From: Erythrophleum ivorense
Lineage: Eukaryota > Streptophyta > Magnoliopsida > Fabales > Fabaceae
Direction of reading: 5' to 3'
Length of the DNA stretch: 64,000 nucleotides
Assembly: GCA_026724425.1 (NCBI GenBank)
Contig: JAIUCV010000084.1
Span: 4,458,001-4,522,000, forward strand
Shown here: piece by piece, positions 24,811 through 36,046 of the stretch
Layout: the number at the start of each line of letters is the position of its first letter
Position numbering within the stretch: position 1 is the stretch's first letter
The notes under the pieces: generated by a model
The model's database searches: none
Told to the model about the DNA's origin: nothing
What the model saw: only the letters and a program-made list of their open reading frames with translations
Program-made: the position numbers and the translations under genes

Positions 24811-27444
24811 TCAATTGCTTCTGCATCCTTGAAGAAGATAAGCGGCTTTGGTACGAACCTGTTAATGACCACAAAAAAAATTGAAATCGTTCAGTCAGAT
24901 GAACCGAGAAGTTAAAGACAGGGATCAAGAGCAAAAAAAAGTTTTGATTTTGATCCATTTTCTAACTCACTTTCGATGCATAAGGACGAAGATCGGTGCT
25001 ACTGATCTGACAAGAACAGTTTCTAAGAAACACAGCCCACATATCCTTGAGTACCGGCTTCTCCTCAACCAACTTACTGGAGAAGAGCCAGTTCTCAACC
25101 AAAACCAAGAAAATGTAAGTTTTAAAAAGATTACAACTTTTCTCCTTCAGATTGATAGACATTAGCGAGCTCAACAAGTTTTCGTCGCTGTCCTGTAAAC
25201 ATAGAGAATCAAGATCAGTGGGATGTATAAAACAACAATCCATAAAACAAAAGGTTACAACTTGTTGATTTTGTTCATGTGTTACCTTATGATCAAGTAA
25301 AACAACAAACATTTGATTTGAGATTAAACTTCTCAGATGCTTGCTTCGTGCATCAACACCTGATACGGATTCAACTATCCTCACACAGTTCATGTCATGA
25401 GGTACTCTGCAGATTTTATCAAACCAAAACTTGCGTAAGAAAATTAACAGAGTAAAGAGCAACAGCCAAGGATACTACTACAAGTGTCAAACCTGGAAGC
25501 AAGAGAGTTTGCTATCTTCTTGCAGCTTGAAACCCATACTTCCTCTTTGAATGATCCAATAACAGATATTAGGCACTCTGTTAAGAGAAGTGAAAGACCT
25601 TGAAGACCGCGATCCAAGAGCAGCCATACAATGATTTCGGCTATCTGTTCAGCTTGTGAAGTGGAAAAGATTGGATTTTTACACCTGAATCAATGAAGCA
25701 GCAGAGAAACGCAGAAGTAATGAATAAAGTCCAACCAAGTATGGAGAAATGCTAAGTGCTGACACAGTTAGATATTCAAGATGCAACAAAAGGAATTAGT
25801 GAATCAGAACTAAAGAGGCAGAAGAATGTCAACAAACCTAATCTGACAACAAGCTGCGACGAATTTGAGCCAAGCTCTAATGTTCTGAGGAGGAACTTGG
25901 GACTCAGAATCTTCAAGCCAAAAGTTAGTAGACTTCATTAGTAGATAGTCTATTATAAAGCATAAAGCAAACAAAACCAACAATAAGAGCAAGAGGAAAC
26001 CCACCTGCTTCAGCTAGTTTAATGTCTTGTGATGAATTAGTTTTGAAACCATATGATTCAACAGCTTCTTTAAGTATTTGATAGTTAGGAAGCCAATCAA
26101 TTTCAACAGGAGCTCCATCATCCTGATCAAACAACATCGTTTAGAAAACAAAGAGTCGGCTTCAGTCACGCCATGGAACCTCAGGTAACAAAAGCAGTAA
26201 GTACCTCAGCTTGTGATAACAGTATGGAACACCAGAAGTCACAAGCAGATGATCTTAGATCTTCTTTTGGTGAATACAACACTGATCAATCCCAGACATC
26301 AAAAACCATACACAGATTAAGCCAAAGGATAGAGAAACTTGAAGAAAGAGCTAGAGTACGTACACAGATTAAGCGTCCATTTGCATATGATTGCTTCCAC
26401 ACGTGCACATGTCAAGACCAGTTTTTTGAGCCAGCCGTTAACCAGCAAACCTTCAAGAAAAGCTGTTCCTGGATTGTACAGTGAAAGCCTATTACTTTAA
26501 CTCGAAGAGACTGGCATCTTCTAAAGACGATGATGATAACGAGGTCAAAGAAAACCAACCATTCTCTGGACTAAGATCTACCACCGAATTCAGCAGACTA
26601 TTCATAAACTCTTTCAACAAGCAGCAACTATCAAGATCACAATGTAGCGAAGATGTCTGCGTTTTCTGTGATTAACATCAAAAAGGATAGATCTTTACTT
26701 ACTATCACTTACTCTGAAAACAACATTTTAAAAATGGGAAGTAAACCTGATCTCCAAACATAGATAGTCCCCACTCTTGGATATCCTCTTCTCCACCTAT
26801 CTCATTCATCTGAAACATGTAAACATTCCACAATCATAAGTCACACAAATGTTCTCATTGGGACAGAGAAATGTAAGATAAACTTAAGAATTGGGGATGA
26901 TTTTACACATGCCTGATTCTGGCATTGATCAACATATTTAGAAATCGCAGCTTCTTGGCCATGTTCGTCATCATCTGAATCGTAAACCTTGGATGCTTTC
27001 CGTTTCTTGTTCTGCTTGTCTATAAGCTTGCTCTTCTCTTTGTAGAAATCAGAGAGAAGATCGTCCAAACCAATTACTTTCTTCCTGGTTAAAGAAAAAG
27101 ATTTCAAATTCACAAACTTCAGAGATTCAGTGAGAGATAAAGGACGTCCATTTACCATAGTTTTCAACATAGACAAAAAGCTTGAGTTTTTTTTATGAGA
27201 AAATTAGGAGCTTTTTCCAGAAACAAAAGAAAACCCTAATCGACAATGACTCGAATTTCTCTACCATGACAGCAAAAGCAGAGAAATCAGACACTAGGCA
27301 AGTCTGAAAATGGTATGAAGATAGATAAATTGCGACCCGAATCTTGCCATAGATGAAAAGGATTGACCTTTTCTCAACTGATGCCGGAGGGTTAACAAGA
27401 GGATCTTCGTTCTCGAAATCGAGAGGGCCATCTAAATTCTTCAT
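24811..27444 (-). CDS. ASAP1: ASAP1 / NSE6-like SMC5/6 complex subunit, multi-exon, one joint unresolved
   Basis: Exons with consistent phases: 27444-27368, 27180-26913, 26809-26747, then 26122-26005, 25910-25838, 25684-25493, 25406-25286, 25192-24971, 24858-24811. Between 26747 and 26122 there are one or two more exons: KTQTSSLHCDLDSCC...DASLFELK near 26670-26500 and FLEGLLVNGWLKKLVLTCAR near 26465-26355. I could not join these two in a common phase. Recognisable parts are MKNLDGPLDFENEDPLVNPP, KVIGLDDLLSDFYKEKSKLI, QNIRAWLKFVAACCQI and EQIAEIIVWLLLDRGLQGLS. No domain is evident to me; the identity comes from gene order (At2g28130, recalled as ASAP1, which pairs with SNI1 as the NSE5/NSE6-like module of SMC5/6 in DNA repair and immunity). 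The intron after exon 2 appears to use a GC donor (CAG|GCATGT). Confidence 0.7.
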
Positions 27445-27717
27445 CGTTAACTATCTCTTTGTCAAAATTGGGCTTCTTCAACCAACCTCCTTGAAACTTT
27501 TGAAGCTTTGGGAAGCGCCAATGAAGGAAGTTCTTAAACCAGGTTTTCTGGTGAAGTCGTAATTACGATTTTCAACGACATACTAATGCCAAAACCCTAG
27601 TAAACGTCTTGGGTTTTGTCTATTGTAAGAGTTTGATGATTAAAAGTATAAAACCATAGAAAGATATATATTTGTATATTACTAGTTAGCAATTGGGTTT
27701 GTTCAAGCACTTTTCTT
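27445..27717. other. ASAP1-like 5' flank
   Basis: The bases upstream of the ASAP1-like start codon, with AAACCCTAG at about 27592, a telo-box-like motif frequent in promoters of plant growth and translation genes. No ORF of note. Confidence 0.4.
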
Positions 27718-28363
27718 CTAATAATGACCTATTTCCAAACCCATGCCATCATCCCATTCATCAACATAATCGCATCCAAGAATAATTCGCGAAACCTCAA
27801 CATGATCATCAAAAGCAGAGTCAACACCATTATTCCCATTATCACCATCACCAACGTCATCTTCTCTCGGGTCCTTGTGTTGTTGAGTTGGTTCTTTCTC
27901 TGCTTGTTCTTCCGTTTGTTCTTTCTTCGCATATAGAGTTATCATACCTGCGTTGTTAACCTCTCCAACCGAAATTCCTATTTCACTAGCTAACAATACC
28001 TCCACATTCAACATGCTTCTACATTGCTCTTTATCCGTCGAATTTAGGTAAGCATGAACATCTTCGTCGTCAACAACAAATACTCGTCTTCTAGGTTTAA
28101 ACACCATTGAAATGTAGTTTCAATTTGCTCGTACATGCATCAATCGAAATCTTCCTGCATATTCTCTCCACTAAAACAAAGTGAGTTATCTCTTCCATAG
28201 ATGTCTTAAACAATAAACAGTAGCTGCGATCTTCTTCTTTTGGAATCCATCGAGGAAGCTCTCCATTCTCTGAATAATATTCGCCAGCCTCAAATAGGAT
28301 GTTCGTGTGACATATTCCGTTCATGATCTGCAAAAGAAAAACAAGACAACATTGAAAACTCAA
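27718..28363 (-). pseudogene. Mutator-like (MuDR) transposase N-terminal fragment
   Basis: Two overlapping minus-strand frames read as one protein: MNGICHTNILFEAGEYYSEN, then SYCLLFKTSMEEITHFVLVE, RICRKISIDACTSKLKL, and after a frame change near 28112, YISMVFKPRRRVFVVDDEDV and HAYLN, followed by an acidic low-complexity tail. The order (W..R..LLKTSM, a region ending in KLKLSYI, then V.DDEDV..YL) is that of the plant MuDR N-terminal region. The zinc finger and catalytic domain expected downstream are absent. No terminal inverted repeats were found. Alternatively an intron explains the frame change. Confidence 0.45.
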
Positions 28364-29939
28364 TTACTAGATGTAATTGTTGACTCATGGGTTCAAATCA
28401 GAGACACATTGGCATTCATCTTGTTCCAAACTCAATTACTAGTTGTATTAGCTATGGAGGCGAACGAGCTGAGGGAGGAGCTTTTTTTTTCTTTTAATTT
28501 CGCGATTTCGAGCTGGAAATGGGGTAAATCCTCTTTCGACCCGATATCGATTGAGAGCATCCCATTGGCTGATTTCCACCCGCTTTGGAGCACTTCAGTG
28601 GTTCAATTTTAATTTTTGTATTGAATTATTTTTAAATGCTGTGTCGGATTCATTAATGGCATTATCGTAATTAAGACATCTAACGAGACTATGCAAGATT
28701 ATGCAAGATTATGCAGGACCAAATGTGATTTTTTTCTTGTAGTAAGACCAAATTAGACTGGCGCCCTCTCTAAAGGAATTACGATTTCGATCTATTTTTC
28801 TTTCCGTGCTTTTGTCCGATTGTGTCCGATTGTCGGAAAGTGTAATCGGCCGATATCTATTTTTGGGTTGAATTAATAATATATATTAAAAAAAAAAAGT
28901 CTAAAGGAGTTTCTCATATCAAAAAAATAAATAAAAATAACAAAAGAAAAGAGGGAGAAAGAGGGGAGTCTCAAATGAAAGTCTCATGACAGACCAATGA
29001 GCACATAATGCATTTGGTTTGATTTTTTTTCATAATGAGTAGAGCAGAAGCAGAACATGAAAAACAAAAAAAATGAGTAGAGCAGAAGTTGATTGAACCA
29101 TAATAAATTTGGTGTGAATAAAATAGATATAAAACTTGTAACTAATATTTTTAGTACTCGTAATGCTCGAAATAGTTTTGTTATTAAGATCTTAGTAATC
29201 GGAAAATCATATGTACGATACCAAACATAAAATAAAAAATTGACCGACATGATGTATTTTGGAGTTGGTGTGCGGTGCGGTCCTAGTGTAATTCACACTA
29301 CATTTCCAAAATATATAAAATCTAAAACGGCACGGAACCGTTTTTTGTACCATTCATAACCCAAGTTAGATATTTTCCTTGCAAAAGTGACGAAAGTTTG
29401 GTGGCTTTTGACTCTTTGTGCTTGTATATCCAAATTTTATACAAGAACTTCGATTCAAATGGACTAAAATGGTGTAAAAAAGGCGAAAAGGCTCTATCTA
29501 GCATTTAGAGCTCGAAGTGACAAAGAGGTAAATCAACAACTAACCCACAGTTTTGTGAGAGTGAGAGTGAGAGTGAGACAGACGCAAGTGCAAATATGAC
29601 AGCTCTTACGAGGTAACATTGCAACATGTCAACTGTGTTTCGTTTTGGAATGACATGTGAGAATTTGCATTATTATCAACATCATTATTACTATATACTA
29701 TTGTCTTTGTTTAATAATTTTAGATTAACCCATAAAAAAAAAAAAGTAACTGAGGAAAGCTCTTCAACAATTATTTGATGCTGAATTCAATAACATCAAA
29801 CCACGTTGAAGCAGGACTTTTTAAAAATTCGTCTCTTGTATTAGTTAATTCATCTATAATCTCAACAAGACAAATTGAAATCTGTCTGGTAATGATTAAA
29901 CAACAAACTCAACTAACTGCTGTTTTCTTTTTAACCTCA
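28364..29939. other. Intergenic, no gene seen
   Basis: AT-rich DNA. Short repeats include ATGCAAGATT twice near 28692 and a GAGAGT run near 29559-29577. The 3' end of the MFS gene must reach into the right part. No element boundary could be set. Confidence 0.4.
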
Positions 29940-31655
29940 TCAAGACTTTCTTGAATCAGAAACAACCAATTTAGAATCTGATTCAGAACTCTCCCTGAAC
30001 TTCTTGTAAATATCACCTTTGTAAAACTCTCTCGTCCTTACCGCTAATCCCAAAGCCACAAGCGCACCAAAGAACGTCACAGCAGCCAAAATCACGAACG
30101 GCAACTTATAACACTGACTTCCTAAGCAAGTCAAGTCTTTAACATCTTTTCTCGTTAGCCCTCGAGCTTTTAACTGTTTCAAAGCCTCTCTATCGTAAAG
30201 CATTCCCGTGACACGAACGTTCAAGATGTAAGAACCGAGCGGGCTAGCGAGCTGTCCGCAATTAAACAATGTAGAGTAGTACTTGAGCCCGAAAAGCTCT
30301 GAGATGATAGCAAAGAGCAAAGGAAGCTGCGCGCCGAATGAGAATCCCATTAGAATGGAGGCTATGTACACCGAGCCAGGCACTGGGAACGCGATGAGAA
30401 GGTGGCCCGCGCAGCTCAACAAGAGGACTAATGACATCATCAAAGGTCTTGGCAGCTTATACTTGGCAAGCAAGTATTCGGAGACAAAACCTGAGAACAC
30501 TCGACCGAAGTAGTTCCATATGCTGACTAGAGAAACAAAGGAGCTCACCGTGTGGTTCGGATAGCCGAGTGATTCTCCTATCTGTCCTAGGTTGTCTACC
30601 GCGGTTAAACTCGATCCTAAACCGCAGAAAGTCGCGACGAAAAGGATGATCATGTCGATGCTAAACAATGCTTGTAGTATTGTGTAATCTTCCCCTCTTG
30701 ACGGTGGAGAAAACACCGTCAAGAAACAAGATTTCGACTCTTTCTCTTCTTGATCCGGAACAAGATCAAGATCAGAATCGACTTCTTTCTTTGGTTTCTC
30801 AATCTTGACCTCGCTCGGTTCTTGGACAGGCAACTTCTTCATGTTCCACACGTCAATCTCTTGCTTAACCGCAACCGTAAGAGGCACAAAGAGCAGAACA
30901 CAGCAGATGGTAGCGCTCACCGTGTAAGCGGCTTTCGAGAAGTGAACTTGCTTCTCAGCGATGTTCATAGCCATCAAGAACAGAGCCAAGAAGATAGAGA
31001 GATAAAGGAAGTTGTAAAACACGTTTAACTCATTCCTCTGCCTCACAACTTTCTTCTCTCTTATCGAATACACAAACACAAGAGAGACCACAGCAGGTAA
31101 CCAAGCGATCAACAGGATCAAAGACTTTGAATCGTTACCATAAATCGCCAAGTAAAGCTGCGTCATGATCGCTCCGCTTAAACCAACGTAACCTTTAAGC
31201 AAACCAAGCATGACTCCTCTGCTCTCAGGGAAGTTCTTGACACAAGTAACCAAAGCTCCTGTGTTTGCGAAATTCTGAGAGTTGGCTCCGATGCAAATGT
31301 AGAGACACATTTGCCAGACCTTTGGTCTTGCGACTTTGCCTGTAACGGTGAGCCAGATCATGAAGTAACCGACGAAGTTCATCGCTGATCCGATGGTGAG
31401 GACGAACCACGTCGGTGTGACTTCGGCTATGAGACCGGACATGACACCGACGTTTGCTCCGAGATCTTTAAAGAAACCCAACAGGTTTAACGTCGTCTGG
31501 TCGTAACCGAGTGTAGATTTGATGTCTTTGGAGTAAGTGCCGAAGAGATATGTGGCTCCAGCGCAAGCCATGATGAGGAAGGAAGCGAACACCATGAACC
31601 ATCTTCCATTGAACAGATGAATCAAGAATCTTGCTTTCTCGTTCTCGTTTCCCAT
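29940..31655 (-). CDS. Nodulin-like major facilitator superfamily transporter
   Basis: A single exon of 571 residues. The reading frame is open further upstream, but MGNENEKARFLIHLFNGRWF at 31655 is the conserved start of this family and the upstream part looks like untranslated sequence. Residues ~15-265 form the Nodulin-like domain (WFMVFASFLIMACAGATYLF, GTYSKDIKSTLGYDQTTLNL, KNFPESRGVMLGLLKGYVGL). A charged cytoplasmic loop follows (KIEKPKKEVDSDLDLVPDQE), then a second MFS half (FCGLGSSLTAVDNLGQIGES, NYFGRVFSGFVSEYLL, FGAQLPLLFAIISELFGLKY). About 12 membrane segments are visible. Substrate is unknown. The position fits At2g28120. Strong length agreement with the family gives high confidence. 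Confidence 0.94.
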   Translation of the reverse strand: MGNENEKARFLIHLFNGRWFMVFASFLIMACAGATYLFGTYSKDIKSTLGYDQTTLNLLGFFKDLGANVGVMSGLIAEVTPTWFVLTIGSAMNFVGYFMIWLTVTGKVARPKVWQMCLYICIGANSQNFANTGALVTCVKNFPESRGVMLGLLKGYVGLSGAIMTQLYLAIYGNDSKSLILLIAWLPAVVSLVFVYSIREKKVVRQRNELNVFYNFLYLSIFLALFLMAMNIAEKQVHFSKAAYTVSATICCVLLFVPLTVAVKQEIDVWNMKKLPVQEPSEVKIEKPKKEVDSDLDLVPDQEEKESKSCFLTVFSPPSRGEDYTILQALFSIDMIILFVATFCGLGSSLTAVDNLGQIGESLGYPNHTVSSFVSLVSIWNYFGRVFSGFVSEYLLAKYKLPRPLMMSLVLLLSCAGHLLIAFPVPGSVYIASILMGFSFGAQLPLLFAIISELFGLKYYSTLFNCGQLASPLGSYILNVRVTGMLYDREALKQLKARGLTRKDVKDLTCLGSQCYKLPFVILAAVTFFGALVALGLAVRTREFYKGDIYKKFRESSESDSKLVVSDSRKS

Positions 31656-34600
31656 CTTGGAAAACAGAGTAGTGATCGAGGGATCTCTTTGGATTTGAGA
31701 ATCTTGGAAAAGATTTGAGTCTTTGAAGATTGTCTTGATTGAGAAACTGAGAAACAAACCAGGATTGAGATTGGGTTGATCCAAAATGAGAGATGAAATG
31801 AATAAAGTGGTCGGTGTGAATGCAGAAAGAGAGAGTCTCAGGGCTATAAAGTAGAACAGAAGAATAGGGCTACTTGTAATAATATCGAAGAGAGAGGATT
31901 CACCGTTTACTATCGAAGCCAAGACAAATATATATATATAAAGATTGACCATGTTATCTGTCTTTTCTAATTTTGTCGGATATAAACTACTGTCACAGGA
32001 TAAGGATATTAGCATTTTTAACATCTGATAGATATTTTATCTTTAGAGATAGTAATTTCTAGCAGACAAAAATTAGAAAGGACAGATGTTTATAATTTTA
32101 CCACTTAAAAGACAGATTAATTGGTCAATAAATCGGTTTACGTTGAAATTATCTGAATATTCTCTTTTTGAACTCTTTTCTTGTTACATGAGGAGGCTGC
32201 TGACAAGACAATCGCTTTTATTAGTAAAAGAGTATCTCTACATATTCTTCTTTCTTTTCTTTTTTTGATAATAGAGAGTATATCTTTTAAACAGCCACAT
32301 TGTACATCTTTAAAATTCTAAATGTTGCTCTAGATGAAAATAATTCTAAATTCTAAATGATTACATTGCAAACTTAAAATTATAAATATTGCAAACATTT
32401 AGGATATATAGCAAACAGCCACATTGTACATCTTTAAATTTTCTCATTTCCTTAATATCATGAATAAGGTAGACCAACTTAAAAAAAGGGAACAAAAAAT
32501 CAACATTTCAAATAATTCACTAACATACATGAACTTGCCTTAATAATCTGTTCAGTTTAGCTTATCCTTTTGTAAGAAAAAAAAAAAAAGCATTTTCATT
32601 TCATAAAATAAAGATGAATACAACATATGTGGCTGCATTCAAGAAACTCGAACTCACCTCTTTTTCACACTCTTGTTCTCGGAATGCCTTTGGTTAGAAC
32701 TCACCGCACCAGTCCACTGCTTAGCCAAGGCCCAAGTGGTCTCAAGTTCAGAGTCTTGTATGATTACCAAATCGAGTCAGTGTAATATGCTGATTAGACT
32801 TTTATTTCAATCGACCTTATTTCCAATTTTCCGGAAGTCCATTTAGGATCCATTAAACTCTTGCCCATTTAGTTAAGCATGTTGGGCCTGGGTTGGCCCC
32901 GTGGGTTGGGGTTAACTTGTCCTTGCTCCTTTTTCTTCACTTCGTCTCTGTTTCTGTTTTCAATCGCCAGTTGAACTTCCTCAGTTCTTTGCTCGAGGGT
33001 GATTGATATCACTACAAGATTTAAGATTTAGCTAAGAAAATATATCAATATCTTGATCAGTCTTTGTCCCTAAATTACTAATGTTACAAAAGAGATGAAG
33101 ATAGAGTAACCATATACCATGTAAATAATTTTATATAAATATTGATTTCTCATTTTACATACTTTTATTCTTTTGTTATAATCACGTATGTGTTATTAGG
33201 TAAGAATATGGTAAATTCAGAAAAAACCGCCAAATGATGAAAAAGTCAATGTAATTCATACTCTATACTCTATAAGTCTGATGTGCTATATTTAACAAAA
33301 AAGCCTTTGATGTGCTATTTTCAGAATCCATATTCTTTATTAAAAAAAATATATTCAGAATCCATATACTTCACAGCCTGGGATTTATGTCACTGAACTA
33401 ATATATATATTTTTCTAAAATATATTTTAAGATTGAGATCAATCCTCTGATCGACGGGGCATGTTCGTCAACTTGGTGTAGGACCAGTGAAGTTACATGG
33501 TTAAACGACAATGGTTGGTTTCATTTCAAGTGAAATAAAGATTGATGTTCAGTTCTAGCTATGTTGGTGTCAACGTTCTAATATTATTGGTGTCAACGTT
33601 CTAATATTAAAAAAAAATACAACAAAAATAGCAATTTCAATTATTAGATTAATCACTCATCAACCTCTACGATTTGTATGTTAGTATTTTATTTATTTCC
33701 CTTTGTAACATTATTTTATAAGTTAGGTATTATGTCATTCTAACTTAACCAAGCAACCTCTTGAAAGTGACTTATACCTTATATTATTATTTAGTTTGTT
33801 ATATATAATTCGTAGTATGAGATTGGAAACTAATGCTAATCATAAATAAATCTATCGACACATACATTATTTATGGTCGGTTAGCAAAAACTGATACTTT
33901 ATGATAAGTTGATAACCGAACATGGCCTCTCTCTTCTTTTTACATAACAAAATATATAGAAAAGAAAGGCTTGTAAAATTTTGCCTTTTCTTTTAAATTC
34001 TAGTAACCTATGTATCAGACAAATCTCGTTACCTTACTTTACGTTATCTATCCGGCGTATGGTATCTAGCTCCAAAAGTGAAATCTACAACAAGGACACG
34101 TAAGTGAAATCGTGGGACACACTCGTATATTGTTTCCCGAAATCTTTTTCTTTTTTGTTTTTTTTATCTATTCATATATCTAATTTTATCATCGTCTTTT
34201 TTTACTAAATTTTTTTTTTATCATCGTCTCACAACAATTTGATGATAGGATTCAGTAATATATGTCCATGGTATGGGCAGAAAACCAAAAACGCAAGAAA
34301 GATGTGTTGAAGGTGATGGATTCTATTCAGATATACAAAGCTGATATACATGAATTTGTTGGTGTGTTAAGCAAAGTCTTTGGTGAGTTAAAGAAGTTTT
34401 TTGACGACAAAAGTGGAAAACAACATGAAGTAATACATGTAAAAGGCCCTTGAGAAAATAAGAGGAAAGAAAAACGAAGACATCTCCAAACCCTTGACAA
34501 ACTAAGGGGAAGAGCAAAAAGAAGATATCCGGAATATTTTTTGTGTAATTTATCTACATATTTATTCCATTTTATCATCGATAATATTTTAAAGAAGTTA

Positions 34601-36046
34601 TAATGTATTTTCTTGGTTGTATTTTTTTTTAAAGACCAAGAGAAATGGTTGTATGTTGTCTGAAAACTGTTTACAAATCTGTGAAAGTGGTTTAACTGAA
34701 TTTTATTTTACTAACAAAAAAAAATTATTTTAGTAAAAAAAAAAAAAACAAATTTGGTGGCTACGTGGTTCTTCTAATTGGTTCCCTACTCGAATCGGGT
34801 CCATTATCCCTTGCCGTGTACGGGAGTATCACCTAACATAATTCGATCAAGGATAAGTTTAAATATTCATTTAAAACAAATACGAACACAAATTTGTAGT
34901 AGCTTACGGAAATATTTTAGGCAATTTCTGTCTATTCTCTATATTGCAGTACTTGATCGGAAGTAAGACTTAATTTAGATGTAGATTAGTAGATATTACA
35001 TCCATCATTCTTATAAGCTGCTAGATAGTTGTTTATAACTTTGGGACAGTTGGTGCTTAGAAGTTAGAACACTCTTCTTTGGATCATCATTCTTTTCAAA
35101 TCTCATCAACTCTCTTGTAACCTTCCAATACCTCTTGATAGACGCGATTATACTTATACATTATTTTGCTTCGGCCAAAAAGAAAACAAGAACATGCCAT
35201 TTTTGGCAAAACCTGATACTTAACGCTCAAAAGCTGTCGAGATTTCCATTTCTTCAACCAGTCACATTGGTCTTTTTATTAGTTGACCCATTAAAAACAC
35301 TAAAATGCACCACCATTCCGGTTTTTATTAGATGAACGAATGTGTTTTTTTGTGTGGTTGTTGCCTGTTGGTCGAGTTTTTTTTGTTTTTTTTTTGTTAA
35401 CATAGATTTATTGTTTTTAGGTGTATAATAATAATTAATCATATAATAACATGTTATGCAATATCTATTGGCTATTATATTTGTAGTTTTTTTTTCTCTC
35501 TCTCTCTATATTTGTAGTTTAAATCGCCCTAAAAAAATACAAGAAAAAAAATATTTCCTACGTGATTGATATCATATATACAAAATATACGACCAAAAAT
35601 GAAACCTAGAGGTTATATGATTGAATAACAATTGAGACGAGATAATATTACATGTTTAATCTCGGGTATGGGGTATTGGGGTGTATATGTATATAGACCT
35701 CGGTACAAAATCTAATAATCATAAAAAAAAAAAAATAATAATAATACATTAAAAAAAAATCGCTTTCAAAGAACAAAGAAATCAATAAATCATCAGAAAT
35801 TTGAATATTTATCATCGTAAGAGTCAGGAAAAGACAGGAAATATTAATTGGATAAGTCTGCGTCAAACTTTCTCCAACTTCTATTGATCCACCTCTCACC
35901 ATTCCTTAATCTCCACTTTATCTCCCAAGCCCAAATCCGAAAACCCCTCTTCACCAACTTAAAACCATATTAACAAATTCCAACGACCAGATGATTCGAA
36001 TCAAATATCAAGAAACCGTAAGATTCATCCAAGAAAAACAGGAACG
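31656..36046. other. Long intergenic region between divergent MFS and FRA8 genes
   Basis: Divergent promoters must lie at both ends; a TATATATATA run at 31931-31940 is upstream of the MFS gene. The middle is AT-rich with many short homopolymers. A 22-bp direct tandem repeat TGGTGTCAACGTTCTAATAT occurs near 33568 and 33590. A 64-codon frame at 34262-34453 has no recognisable homologue and I do not call it a gene. No transposon boundary was identified. Confidence 0.45.

Noticed and set aside
31656..32024. N-terminal extension of the MFS transporter frame
   Set aside because: The family starts at MGNENEKARFLIH; the extension is low-quality sequence with a TATATA promoter-like run at 31931-31940 inside it.
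34262..34453. Small plus-strand frame MSMVWAENQKRKKDVLKVMD
   Set aside because: No recognisable family, no splice partners and no promoter signs; left unannotated rather than named.
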